This document shows, in pieces, positions 44,934 through 53,922 of a DNA stretch of 64,000 nucleotides. The translations under genes were made by a program, and so were the position numbers. Source of the DNA: Bacteroidales bacterium. Its GTDB lineage: Bacteria; Bacteroidota; Bacteroidia; Bacteroidales; F082. The first letter of the stretch is position 1, and each line of letters opens with the position of its first letter. The notes beneath the pieces are model-generated. The model had not been told where the DNA came from, searched no databases, and saw only the letters and a list, made by a program, of their open reading frames with translations. The stretch is taken from positions 15,933 to 79,932 of the forward strand of contig JALNZT010000017.1 of the NCBI GenBank assembly GCA_023229135.1. Direction: 5' to 3'.

Positions 44934-46322
44934 ATGAACTACAAAATATTCATTGTAGGCGCCTTGTTCTTGGGTTTTAGCTTCTCAGCCAAAACGCAGG
45001 AAAACACCTACACAGTTTCAATGAAAGAGGCGCAGGAATATGCCCTGGATCGCAACAAGCAATTACAAAACGTACGTAATGATGTACAAATAGCAGCCGA
45101 ACAATTTAGGCAAGCTCGCGGACAAGGGTTGCCACAAATCAATGGCAGCCTGGATTATATGACAAACTTCAACTACGAAGCCATGCTGAACTTTGGCGGA
45201 GGAGGAGAGTCAACCCCACCCGATATCAACTACGGCCTTCTCGATCCAGGTGATCTGGAGATTTTGAAGCTCCTGCAAAAAATGAATGCTCCTTCGGCTA
45301 CTTCCATTAAAATGACAGATCAGTCAAATGCGCAGATTCAGGTTTCACAATTAATTTTTGGCGGGCAATATTGGATTGGGCTGGAAACCGCCAAAATTGC
45401 TCAGATTCTAGCACAGCAGAATGTTAAACTGACGGAGCTTGATGTGCTGGAAAATGTGGCTAACACTTACCAACTTATTCTGGCAACAGAAGATATTATG
45501 AAGGTGATTGACCGCAATATCAGTAACTTGGAAGACATAAAACAGCACACTCAAAATATGTATGCTGCTGGTATGGCTGAGCAAACCGATGTGGATCAAA
45601 TCAGTATTAGCTTGTCCGGACTTAAAAACCAACAAAACGCTATGCAACGTAGCATCAGTCTCAACTACAATATGTTAAGGTATCAGATGGGTATTGATTT
45701 TGACAAAGAAATCGTACTGACTGATTCGCTCAACACTATTATGACTGCCTTGGAAACCAGTACCGGACTTACGATGGAGTTCAATATAGCTCAAAATCCA
45801 AGCTATCAAATTATTGAAACACAGGTAGAAATGCAGGAAAAAATGATTAATATGGAGAAGTGGGCCTATGCTCCTACCCTCACCGGATTTTACAGTTACA
45901 CGGAAAAACTTATGACTTCCGGTTTTGACATTAGCCCAAACAATGCTGCAGGTTTAAACCTGAGTATTCCTATCTTTTCAAGCGGTGTGCGCAAAGCAAA
46001 CCTGAGCAAAGCCAGAATTGAACTTGATAAGGCAAATCGTTCTAAAGAAATGCTATCCGAACAGTTACAACTGCAAAATAATCAGTTACGCTATGAATTG
46101 GCCAATGCTTACGAAAACTACAATACCCAAAAAAATAATGTTTTAGTAGCCGAAAGGGTGCTTTCGAGTATTCAAAATAAGTACAAACAAGGATTGGTAT
46201 CCAGTTTAGACCTCACGCAGGCCAACACAAACTACCTGCAGGCCGAGAGCAATTACCTCAATTCCTCCATTGATTTAATGCAATCCAATCTGAAATTAGA
46301 AAAATTATACAACAATTTATAA
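44934..46322 (+). CDS. TolC-family outer-membrane efflux protein
   Basis: A 462-residue TolC-like channel with signal peptide (cut near AKTQE, residue 24) and two halves of long amphipathic helices: YALDRNKQLQNVRNDVQIAAEQFRQ-type stretch near 35, LGLA-like AKIAQILAQQNVKLTELDV, and in the second half KQGLVSSLDLTQANTNYLQAE. It forms the outer-membrane exit duct for the adaptor and RND pump encoded next (13 and 1112 bases on). Confidence 0.92.
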   Translation: MNYKIFIVGALFLGFSFSAKTQENTYTVSMKEAQEYALDRNKQLQNVRNDVQIAAEQFRQARGQGLPQINGSLDYMTNFNYEAMLNFGGGGESTPPDINYGLLDPGDLEILKLLQKMNAPSATSIKMTDQSNAQIQVSQLIFGGQYWIGLETAKIAQILAQQNVKLTELDVLENVANTYQLILATEDIMKVIDRNISNLEDIKQHTQNMYAAGMAEQTDVDQISISLSGLKNQQNAMQRSISLNYNMLRYQMGIDFDKEIVLTDSLNTIMTALETSTGLTMEFNIAQNPSYQIIETQVEMQEKMINMEKWAYAPTLTGFYSYTEKLMTSGFDISPNNAAGLNLSIPIFSSGVRKANLSKARIELDKANRSKEMLSEQLQLQNNQLRYELANAYENYNTQKNNVLVAERVLSSIQNKYKQGLVSSLDLTQANTNYLQAESNYLNSSIDLMQSNLKLEKLYNNL

Positions 46323-46335
46323 ATCTATCACAAAG

Positions 46336-47385
46336 ATGAAAGTCACAAAATTTGTCACGCTCGCGCTCTTTTTAGCAACTGCTGTTACGGCTTGCTCACC
46401 AGACAAAAGCAAATCTGAAAGCATTAAGGCAGAAAAAGAAGTCCGCACGGTAAGAACAATGCGCGTTGAAAATAAAGCTATAAACAGAACATTAAGCTAT
46501 ACAGCTACTCTTATTCCATTTGAAGAACTGAACTACGCACCTGCGCAACCAGGTCGTATCAACAAGATTCATGTAGAAGTTGGCGATCAGGTGAAAAAAG
46601 GCCAAACGCTGGTCGAGATGGACCGCACACAACTCACCCAAGCCCTGCTACAGCTGGAAGATGCACGTACCATGTATTCACGTATGGACACACTTCGCAA
46701 GCTAAACAGTATTTCGGAACAGCAGTACGATCAGGCCAAAACCGCCTACGACCTTGCCACTTCAAATGTTAAACATTTGCAGGAAAACACCACTCTGACA
46801 GCACCTTTTTCGGGTATCGTAACTGCCAAATATTATGAAGATGGTGAGATTTACTCCGGAGCACCTAACCCGCAGACGGGCAAAGCCGCTATCATCACAC
46901 TGATGCAAATAGAGCCAATGAAAGCCATGGTGTATATTTCTGAAAAATATTATCCAGATTTCAAAAAGGGTATGAAAGCTACGATCACTTCTGATATTTA
47001 TCCAGACGAACAATTTGAGGGCTCAGTTTTCAAAGTTTATCCAACTATTGAGCAGAGCACCAGAACTTTCGTAACCGAAGTTAAAATTGCAAACCCCGAT
47101 GAAAAACTGCGTCCAGGCATGTTTGTGCGTGTGGCTTTAGAACTCAAAACAGACAAAACTATCATGATTCCTGCCATTGCCGTACTTAAACAGGAAGGAA
47201 CAAACAACCGCTATATTTTCATTAACGAAAATAATGTAGCACGCCGTATCGACGTAACGATTGGAGACCGGGTGAATGATAAAATTGAAGTTATCGCCGA
47301 TGATTTTACGGTAGGTAAGGAATTAATTATTGCTGGCCAAGCCAAACTGATGGATAACGACCCCATAACAGTTGCCCGCCAATAA
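46336..47385 (+). CDS. RND efflux periplasmic adaptor lipoprotein
   Basis: A 349-residue membrane-fusion protein with lipobox VTAC (Cys20). The split biotinyl-lipoyl domain is seen in PGRINKIHVEVGDQVKKGQTL and TTLTAPFSGIVTAKYYEDGE, separated by a short helical hairpin (about 90-140), and followed by the beta-barrel segment (KLRPGMFVRVAL). It links TolC to the RND pump. Confidence 0.93.
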   Translation: MKVTKFVTLALFLATAVTACSPDKSKSESIKAEKEVRTVRTMRVENKAINRTLSYTATLIPFEELNYAPAQPGRINKIHVEVGDQVKKGQTLVEMDRTQLTQALLQLEDARTMYSRMDTLRKLNSISEQQYDQAKTAYDLATSNVKHLQENTTLTAPFSGIVTAKYYEDGEIYSGAPNPQTGKAAIITLMQIEPMKAMVYISEKYYPDFKKGMKATITSDIYPDEQFEGSVFKVYPTIEQSTRTFVTEVKIANPDEKLRPGMFVRVALELKTDKTIMIPAIAVLKQEGTNNRYIFINENNVARRIDVTIGDRVNDKIEVIADDFTVGKELIIAGQAKLMDNDPITVARQ

Positions 47386-47420
47386 ACTCTGAATTAACCT
47401 AACATTTTAAGACTAAGACT

Positions 47421-50400
47421 ATGAGTATATATGGCAGTGCAGTAAAAAAGCCTATCACTACTATGATGGTTTTCATAGCAGTAATTGTTTTTGGCCTCTA
47501 TTCGCTTTTCCAACTTCCCGTTGACTTATATCCCGAGATTGAGTTTCCGGCCATCACCGTAATCACAGCCTATCCGGGTGCGAGCGCTAATGATATTGAA
47601 ATAAATATCACTCAACCCATTGAGGATGCGGTAAATACGGTGGATGACTTGAAGGAAATCACTTCGGTTTCGCGTGACAATATTTCCATGGTTACCATGG
47701 AGTTTGAGTACGAAACCGACCTGAGTGAAGCAGCTAATAATGTACGCGACGCACTCGAAATAGCTAAGAATCAGATACCTGATGAAGCGGAAGATCCTAT
47801 GATTTTCAAGTTTAATATCAGCATGTTTCCCATTCAGATGTTTGCCATCACAGCAGAGGCAAGTTATGAGGGATTGGAAAAAATGCTGGAAGAAAAGATC
47901 ATCAACCCCTTGAACCGTGTTGATGGCATCGGTTCGATTCGGTTAATTGGAGCGCCTACGCGCGAAGTAGCCGTTGAGCTAGATCCACGAAGGCTGGAAG
48001 CTTATAATATGACTATTGAGCAAATAGGTGGTATTCTGGCTGCTGAAAACCGCAATACCCCAACAGGAAAAGTGGAGATGGGCGAAATAGACTATGCCAT
48101 GCGGGTGCAGGGAGAGTTTAATAACAGCGACGAAATTGCAAACACAATTATTGGCAGTTTCAACGATCAGGTGGTTTACCTAAAAGATGTGGCTACCGTG
48201 CGCGATTCCATCAAAGAAATGACGAAGGATGAAAAAATTAACGGCAAAGATGGCGTTCGGATGATGGTGATGAAGCAGTCGGGAGCAAATACTGTTACCG
48301 TTTCTAAAGAGCTAACCAAGCGTTTAGAAGTTCTGAAACAAAACCTTCCGGGGGATGTGGAAATGTCGCTGATATTTGATTCGAGTGAGTTTATCACCAG
48401 TTCAATCAACAACTTATCGCAAACCCTGATGTACGCCTTGATTTTTGTGGTGCTGGTGGTTTTGTTCTTCCTCGGGAGATGGCGCGCCACTTTTATCATC
48501 GTAATTACGATTCCAATCTCGCTGATTGTTTCCTTTATTTACCTGCAAATTTCGGGCAGCTCTATCAATATTATTTCCTTATCAGCCCTGGCTATCGCCA
48601 TTGGAATGGTGGTGGATGATGCCATCGTGGTGTTAGAAAATATTACCAAACATATTGAAAGGGGAAGCAGCCCACGTGAGGCAGCCATTTATGCTACCAA
48701 CGAAGTTTGGCTGGCTGTAATCGTTACCACACTTACCATTGTTGCTGTGTTTTTTCCGATGACTTTTATTAGTGGGATGACTGGGATTTTGTTCCGTCAG
48801 TTAGGCTGGATTGTCACCATAACAGTAGTTACATCAACTTTAGTAGCCATCACGCTTACACCGATGCTTAGCTCTAAAATGCTGCGCCTCAGGGAAAAGA
48901 AAGCCAAACCTGGCCGCTGGAGCTACGACAGAACTATTATTCCATTGCTCGACAAACTTGATGATTTCTATGTGAAAAGCTTAAGCTGGAGTTTGACACA
49001 TAAAAAAGTTATCATTTTAGTTTCTACCCTGATTTTAGGTGTCTCGGTTTTTTTGGCTACAAAGCTTCAAACTGAATTTATGCCGCAAACGGACGAAAGT
49101 CGCTTCTCTATAAAAATAGAGTTGCAGTCGGGAACAAGGGTTGATAAAACCATTGAAATTGCCCGCCAGGTTGACAAAATACTCCTTACCAACTTTCCGG
49201 AGATTGAGCTTATCGCTACCTCTTCCGGTGCAGATGAGGAAGGTGGAATCTCCTCTGTTTTCGAGTCATCAGGTTCAGGTATAATCAATTACAGCGTACG
49301 CCTGGTTGACCCCGAAGACCGAGATAAATCTATCTGGGTCATCGCAGAAGAGGTAAGACTGTTGATAAAAGACATTCCCGAAATCATTAAATACAATGTT
49401 TCCACCTCGGGTGGCTCTATGATGGGAGGCAATAATGTTGACGTTGAAATTTATGGATATGATATCGATCAGACAACGATGCTCGCCAATCAAATTGCCG
49501 ACAGTATCAGGCTTATAAAAGGGGCGCGTGAGATCAAGATTAGCCGTGAGGACGAAAAGCCCGAGCTGCGCATGGAGATCGACCGTGAAAAAATGGCTGC
49601 CAACGGCATGAATACAACGGCCATTTCATCTGCACTATATAATCGCATTGAAGGGTTTACGGCAACTAAGTTCCGCGAGCTGGGCGAGGAATATGATGTC
49701 GTGGTGCGTTTCAAAAAAGAATACCGGAATAGTATTTCTGCCATTGAAAATATCGCGCTGCAAAAACCTTCTGGCGAATTTGTCAGACTGGGCGAACTGG
49801 GCGAGGTAAAAGAATATTATTCACCACCAAATATCGAACGCAAACGCCGCGAACGTGTGGTAAAAGTTTCTTCTGTGCCTTATGGTGTCAGTATGGGATC
49901 ATTGGCAGCTGAAATACAGAAAGCCATAAACAAAATTGACCTTCCCCGTGAGGTAATGATCGAAGTGGGCGGTGCATACGAAGATCAGCAAGAGGGTTTT
50001 ATGGATCTGGCAATGCTCTTAGGACTCTCACTAATCCTCGTTTACCTGGTGATGGCTTCTCAATTTGAGTCGCTCAAAATGCCATTTATCATCATGTTTT
50101 CGATCCCGTTTGCATTTTCCGGCGTAATCATAGCGCTTTTGATTACCAATACCACCCTGAGTATTATTGCCGGCGTAGGTGCGGTGATGCTCGTTGGAAT
50201 CGTGGTAAAGAATGCCATTGTGCTGGTGGATTACATCAACCTGATGCGCGACCGCGGCTACGAACTCTCGGAAGCCATTAAACTTTCGGGTAAATCAAGG
50301 TTGAGACCGGTATTGATGACCGCACTGACGACAATACTCGGTATGCTGCCACTGGCTATTAGCACGGGCGAAGGCTCGGAAGTGTGGAGTCCGATGGGGA

Positions 50401-50537
50401 TCTCTGTTATTGGTGGATTGGTTGCCTCAACGGTTATCACCATGATCATTGTTCCTGTCATTTATATGCTCTTCGCTAAAAAGGGCGAACGCAATAAAGA
50501 AGAATTGGTAAGGTCAAAATTCAAGTTCTTAGATTAG
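47421..50537 (+). CDS. RND efflux transporter (HAE1/AcrB type)
   Basis: A 1038-residue inner-membrane proton-driven efflux pump. It opens with the usual first helix (KKPITTMMVFIAVIVFGLYSL), followed by the porter-domain motif LPVDLYPEIEFP. The proton-relay helix 4 carries VVDDAIVVLENI with the paired aspartates, and the second half repeats the fold (VGIVVKNAIVLVDYINLMRDRG, RLRPVLMTALTTILGMLPLA). Both periplasmic loops are full size. Substrate is unknown; the operon's regulator suggests drug or lipid-like compounds. A terminator follows. Confidence 0.95.
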   Translation: MSIYGSAVKKPITTMMVFIAVIVFGLYSLFQLPVDLYPEIEFPAITVITAYPGASANDIEINITQPIEDAVNTVDDLKEITSVSRDNISMVTMEFEYETDLSEAANNVRDALEIAKNQIPDEAEDPMIFKFNISMFPIQMFAITAEASYEGLEKMLEEKIINPLNRVDGIGSIRLIGAPTREVAVELDPRRLEAYNMTIEQIGGILAAENRNTPTGKVEMGEIDYAMRVQGEFNNSDEIANTIIGSFNDQVVYLKDVATVRDSIKEMTKDEKINGKDGVRMMVMKQSGANTVTVSKELTKRLEVLKQNLPGDVEMSLIFDSSEFITSSINNLSQTLMYALIFVVLVVLFFLGRWRATFIIVITIPISLIVSFIYLQISGSSINIISLSALAIAIGMVVDDAIVVLENITKHIERGSSPREAAIYATNEVWLAVIVTTLTIVAVFFPMTFISGMTGILFRQLGWIVTITVVTSTLVAITLTPMLSSKMLRLREKKAKPGRWSYDRTIIPLLDKLDDFYVKSLSWSLTHKKVIILVSTLILGVSVFLATKLQTEFMPQTDESRFSIKIELQSGTRVDKTIEIARQVDKILLTNFPEIELIATSSGADEEGGISSVFESSGSGIINYSVRLVDPEDRDKSIWVIAEEVRLLIKDIPEIIKYNVSTSGGSMMGGNNVDVEIYGYDIDQTTMLANQIADSIRLIKGAREIKISREDEKPELRMEIDREKMAANGMNTTAISSALYNRIEGFTATKFRELGEEYDVVVRFKKEYRNSISAIENIALQKPSGEFVRLGELGEVKEYYSPPNIERKRRERVVKVSSVPYGVSMGSLAAEIQKAINKIDLPREVMIEVGGAYEDQQEGFMDLAMLLGLSLILVYLVMASQFESLKMPFIIMFSIPFAFSGVIIALLITNTTLSIIAGVGAVMLVGIVVKNAIVLVDYINLMRDRGYELSEAIKLSGKSRLRPVLMTALTTILGMLPLAISTGEGSEVWSPMGISVIGGLVASTVITMIIVPVIYMLFAKKGERNKEELVRSKFKFLD

Positions 50538-50545
50538 TGAAAAAC

Positions 50546-50582
50546 AAAGTGCCGGCTCGCTGAATTTGCGGCTGGCACTTTT
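50546..50582 (+). terminator. Terminator after the RND gene
   Basis: AAAGTGCCGGC (50546-50556) pairs with GCTGGCACTTT (50571-50581), all bases paired with one G-T pair, and T follows. It may partly uncouple the small downstream gene from the pump operon. Confidence 0.75.
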
Positions 50583-50618
50583 ACGAAATCTAACTTAAAG
50601 AATCAAAAAATCAAACAG

Positions 50619-50912
50619 ATGAAATCAGTATTTATAGCTTATAACCAAGCACATACCGAAAGGATAAATTTTATTTTCGATCGACTCAAAATCAAAGGAT
50701 ACACGCAATGGGACAATGTTTCAGGACGCGGATCGGAAACTGGTGAACCCCATTTGGGTACGCATACCTGGCCCGAGCAAAACAGTGCCGTACTCACTAT
50801 CGTTGAAGATGAACAGGTGCAGGAGCTTCTGGAGGCCGTCAAAAAGTTAGATGAAATAAACAAGGATGTAGGAATCAGGGCCTTCGTTTGGAATATTGAA
50901 CAGGTGTATTAA
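50619..50912 (+). CDS. PG0541-family transporter-associated protein
   Basis: A 97-residue ferredoxin-like-fold protein resembling PII-type regulators. It matches the family I know as PG0541 transporter-associated proteins, found behind RND pumps in Bacteroidota: MKSVFIAYNQAHTERI, GYTQWDNVSGRGSETGEPHLGTHTWPEQN and a helical C-terminus ending IRAFVWNIEQVY. Role is probably modulation of the adjacent pump. A perfect 8-bp hairpin (TTTCGAGA/TCTCGAAA, 50917-50935) follows the stop. Confidence 0.85.
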   Translation: MKSVFIAYNQAHTERINFIFDRLKIKGYTQWDNVSGRGSETGEPHLGTHTWPEQNSAVLTIVEDEQVQELLEAVKKLDEINKDVGIRAFVWNIEQVY

Positions 50913-51029
50913 CCCTTTTCGAGACTATCTCGAAATAAGCCTTTGCTTATCAATGAATTGGTAGACATCAAGTTTGGATTTGTTTACTATAGATCTTCGC
51001 TTGACTGGATTGGTACGCATAGCCGTAAG

Positions 51030-51495
51030 GCTGCAGGTCGAAGTGCCAGTCTGGGTGCAGGTCGGAGTGCCAGTCAGGGTGCGACTATCTTGCGACAACA
51101 AATAGTCGCACTCTGACTTTGTAATACTTAACACAATCCAGTCAGGGGGCGACTTCTTCAGCATCGCCGGATTAGTCGCACCCTGACTTGCAGCATACAC
51201 AGTCAGGCTGCGTGTCGAAGTGCCAGTCAGGGTACGACTATCTTGCGACAATAAACAGTCGCGCTCTGAATTTGTAATACTTAACACAATCCAGTCAGGG
51301 GGCGACTTGTTCAGCATCGCCGGATTATTCGCACCCTGACTTGCAGCATACACAGTCAGGCTGCGGGTCGAAGTGCCAGTCAGGGTGCGCCTTTCTTGCG
51401 ACAACAAACAGTCGCGCTCTGACTTTGTAATACTTAACACAATCCAGTCAGGGGGCGACTTGTTCAGCATCGCCGGATTAGTCGCACCCTGACTT
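51030..51495. repeat. Tandem 153-bp repeats built from palindromic units
   Basis: Palindromic units such as 51073-51119 (AGTCAGGGTGCGACT...AGTCGCACTCTGACT) and 51141-51189 (AGTCAGGGGGCGACT...AGTCGCACCCTGACT) recur with a period of 153 bases: the first arm is at 51073, 51226 and 51379. A partial unit lies before the first copy. Because 153 is a multiple of three, a false open frame with a ~51-residue repeat runs through it on the minus strand. The flanks 50936-51029 and 51496-51638 hold no gene. Confidence 0.85.
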
Positions 51496-51638
51496 GCAGC
51501 ATGTTGCGTTCTGACTCAAACCGAACTAAGTCAGCAAGCGACTAACAAGACGATATTTTTATTTAGGGTTATACAACTAGTGGTTGGCCTGGGACTGGAG
51601 ACCCGCGCCAGCGTTGAAAAAAAACAGCGCGTCCGGTT

Positions 51639-52415
51639 TTAACCAAACAAACCTTTGACTAATCCGCCATCATGGCTAAAACTTTTACCTGTTGTAAAAC
51701 CTGACAAAGGCGAGAGCAACCAAGCTGCTAATACGGCCATTTCTTCGGCTTTTCCCATTCGTTTTACGGGAATACTCTGCTCAAAGTCAGCTTTGGCCTG
51801 GGCTTCAGAAATATTCTCAACTGCCGCTTTTTTCGTGAAAAGACGTTGCATAGCCGCTGTATCGTGGTAGCCTGGCGATAAAATATTCATGGTTATTCCC
51901 TGCGAGGCCACTTCCTGCGAGGCAGTTTTCACAAAGCCCGTTACACCCGCACGCAACGAATTGCTCAGCACTAAATTTTCGACGGGTTGCTTTACTGAAA
52001 CACTTTCTATAAAAACCATCCGGCCATAGAGTTGCTTCTGAAAAATCGGAAGTATTTTTTGCGTCAGATCCACTTTCCAGCGCATAATATTTGAGTAAGC
52101 CATATCCCAATCCTGAAGCGTGGTTTCCATAAAGGCTTTTGCCGGCGGACCAGCTGCGTTAATCAATATCCCACTGACTGCTCTGCCGGCAATTTTCGAA
52201 AGTAGTTTGTCTAAGCTTGCCGCCAAAGTAATATCAGAAGCCATAATTTCGAGTCGCTCACCTACCTGCTTTTGGAAGTTATGCAAAACGCTTTCTGTGC
52301 GCGCAATCGCCAGCACCCTCGCTCCTTCAGCTATTAATAATTCAGCAATCGCCCGTCCAAAGCCACTTCCAGCTCCCGTGACAATAAAAAATCGGTCTTT
52401 TAATTGTAAATCCAT
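51639..52415 (-). CDS. SDR-family protein with altered catalytic residues
   Basis: A 258-residue short-chain dehydrogenase/reductase-fold protein starting at 52415 (MDLQLKDRFF). It has the NAD(P) motif TGAGSGFG (13-20), the NAAG motif (86-89) and PGYHDT after the active site. Aligned on the family, Ser138 is kept but the catalytic Tyr is Ser151 and the Lys is Arg155 (segment LSNSLRAG). The same replacement occurs in a subgroup I recall of SDR proteins with an SNxLR motif. Its reaction is unknown. It stands alone. Confidence 0.85.
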   Translation of the reverse strand: MDLQLKDRFFIVTGAGSGFGRAIAELLIAEGARVLAIARTESVLHNFQKQVGERLEIMASDITLAASLDKLLSKIAGRAVSGILINAAGPPAKAFMETTLQDWDMAYSNIMRWKVDLTQKILPIFQKQLYGRMVFIESVSVKQPVENLVLSNSLRAGVTGFVKTASQEVASQGITMNILSPGYHDTAAMQRLFTKKAAVENISEAQAKADFEQSIPVKRMGKAEEMAVLAAWLLSPLSGFTTGKSFSHDGGLVKGLFG

Positions 52416-52654
52416 TATTAAAGGTATTTGATTTATCACCGGCTGACTATCAAGGCCTCTTTTCCGGCGCAAAACTTTTGCTACAAAGGTATTTAGTTAA
52501 ACAGGTTAACACAAGTTTTTCTCGCTTTCGGGTCATACTGTCAACGAAAATTATTTGTTGCACGGCGCTTTTATGCAAATTTTAGATGGAAAACAGCTTA
52601 AACCCTTTATATTTCAACGCCCTAATTTAGGTGTAAAATAGGCGGTTTCAAAGG

Positions 52655-52685
52655 CTTGAAACAGCCGATTAATTGTGTATTTTTG
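52655..52685 (+). promoter_or_regulatory. Putative promoter of the EamA transporter
   Basis: CTTG (52655-52658, one mismatch to TTTG) and TATTTTTG (52678-52685, full TAnnTTTG match) with the ideal 19-base spacing. Transcription would begin about 10 bases before the ATG at 52703, so the mRNA would be almost leaderless. Confidence 0.55.
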
Positions 52686-52702
52686 CGCCTTAATTGAATA
52701 CG

Positions 52703-53626
52703 ATGACAAACATTGAACGATCCACGTTAATCAAAGGCTCTGCTGCTATTGCCATTTCTGCTGTTCTGTGGGGTGTGGATGGTGTGGTGCTTACTCCGCG
52801 ACTTTTTAATCTTGATGTTGGTTATGTGGTGTTCATTTTGCATGCCTTTCCGTTTTTGCTGATGCACTTGTTTTTTGCCAAACAGTATCGTTTTATCGGT
52901 AAGATGCCAAAGCAAGATATTATTACTTTTTTGCTTATCAGTTTGTTAGGTGGTGCGTTAGGGACTCTGGCTATCGTAAAAGCTTTGTTTTTACTTGATT
53001 TTAATCATCTTTCTATTGTTGTCCTCTTGCAGAAGTTGCAGCCTGTTTTTGCTATTTTATTGGCCCGGACTATATTAGGAGAGAAACTAAAACAACGTTT
53101 TATTCAATGGGCTGCACTGGCCATTTTTGCCGGTTACTTTCTAACTTTTGGATGGGCTCTACCTGATTATAACGCTAACAGCAATACCATTTATGCAGCT
53201 TTGTTAGCCTTGTTGGCCGCCTTTTCTTTCGGAAGTTCAACGGTACTTTCCAAAAAAATACTGGGAAACTACAGTTTTGTTACCTCCACCTTTTACCGCT
53301 ATGGCTTTACCAGTTTAATTATGTTGGTTTATATGATATTCCTTGGGGATTTTGGCCAGTTTCAGCAAACCACTACCAGCAACTGGATTTTTATAATCAT
53401 CATCGGACTAACAACGGGTTCGGGTGCTATATTCCTCTATTACTACGGTTTACGTAAAGTAAAAGCTATATTGGCAACCATAAGCGAGCTGATGTTTCCG
53501 CTCTCCGCGGTTATTTTTGACTATTTTATTAACGGCAGCGTTCTCTCTTATGTTCAATGGATTGCTGCAGCGCTTATGCTTTTTGCGATTTTCAGATTAA
53601 ACGCAGAACCCGAAAAAATCAGCTAA
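52703..53626 (+). CDS. EamA/DMT-family transporter
   Basis: A 307-residue inner-membrane protein with ten hydrophobic segments arranged as two repeats of five, the drug/metabolite transporter (EamA) layout; VLLQKLQPVFAILLARTILGEKL in the first repeat is characteristic. The start at 52703 (ATG) is chosen over an in-frame TTG at 52694 in view of the promoter position. Substrate unknown. Confidence 0.88.
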   Translation: MTNIERSTLIKGSAAIAISAVLWGVDGVVLTPRLFNLDVGYVVFILHAFPFLLMHLFFAKQYRFIGKMPKQDIITFLLISLLGGALGTLAIVKALFLLDFNHLSIVVLLQKLQPVFAILLARTILGEKLKQRFIQWAALAIFAGYFLTFGWALPDYNANSNTIYAALLALLAAFSFGSSTVLSKKILGNYSFVTSTFYRYGFTSLIMLVYMIFLGDFGQFQQTTTSNWIFIIIIGLTTGSGAIFLYYYGLRKVKAILATISELMFPLSAVIFDYFINGSVLSYVQWIAAALMLFAIFRLNAEPEKIS

Positions 53627-53688
53627 ACTTTTTCTGTCATTTACTGTTTTGTTTCGTATCTTAGCCTAACAATTAAAAACATAAAACT

Positions 53689-53919
53689 ATGTCAGATGAC
53701 CTAAAACTTATTTATACAGGATCGGTTATAGAAGCCGGTTACCTGGCTGAACTGTTGGAAGAAAACAAGATTACAAGTATTTTACGGGATTCGCTCAGCG
53801 AAAGCGTGATCGCAGGATGGGCTTCGGGTTCGCCGGAAGATGCTGGCCGCATTTATGTTACATCCGAGCATGCTGAAAAGGCTAAGATCATTATCGAAAA
53901 ATACCTGGCATCAAGGTAA
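53689..53919 (+). CDS. DUF2007-type putative signal-transducing protein
   Basis: A 76-residue ferredoxin-like-fold protein with the DUF2007 pattern: LKLIYTGSVIEAGYLAELLEENKI, a central loop with a DS...S segment, and IYVTSEHAEKAKIIIEKY. Such proteins are common but uncharacterised. It lies 3 bases before the aminotransferase gene and is probably cotranscribed with it. Confidence 0.8.
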   Translation: MSDDLKLIYTGSVIEAGYLAELLEENKITSILRDSLSESVIAGWASGSPEDAGRIYVTSEHAEKAKIIIEKYLASR

Positions 53920-53922
53920 AAT

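Noticed and set aside
50925..51470. Open frame of 181 codons on the minus strand with a ~51-residue repeat
   Set aside because: It runs through tandem palindromic repeats with a 153-bp period; the open frame follows from the period being a multiple of three. No signal, domain or promoter supports it.
51030..51495. CRISPR array
   Set aside because: The repeats are themselves palindromes, the segments between them are repeated as well rather than unique, spacing is irregular, and no cas gene is present.
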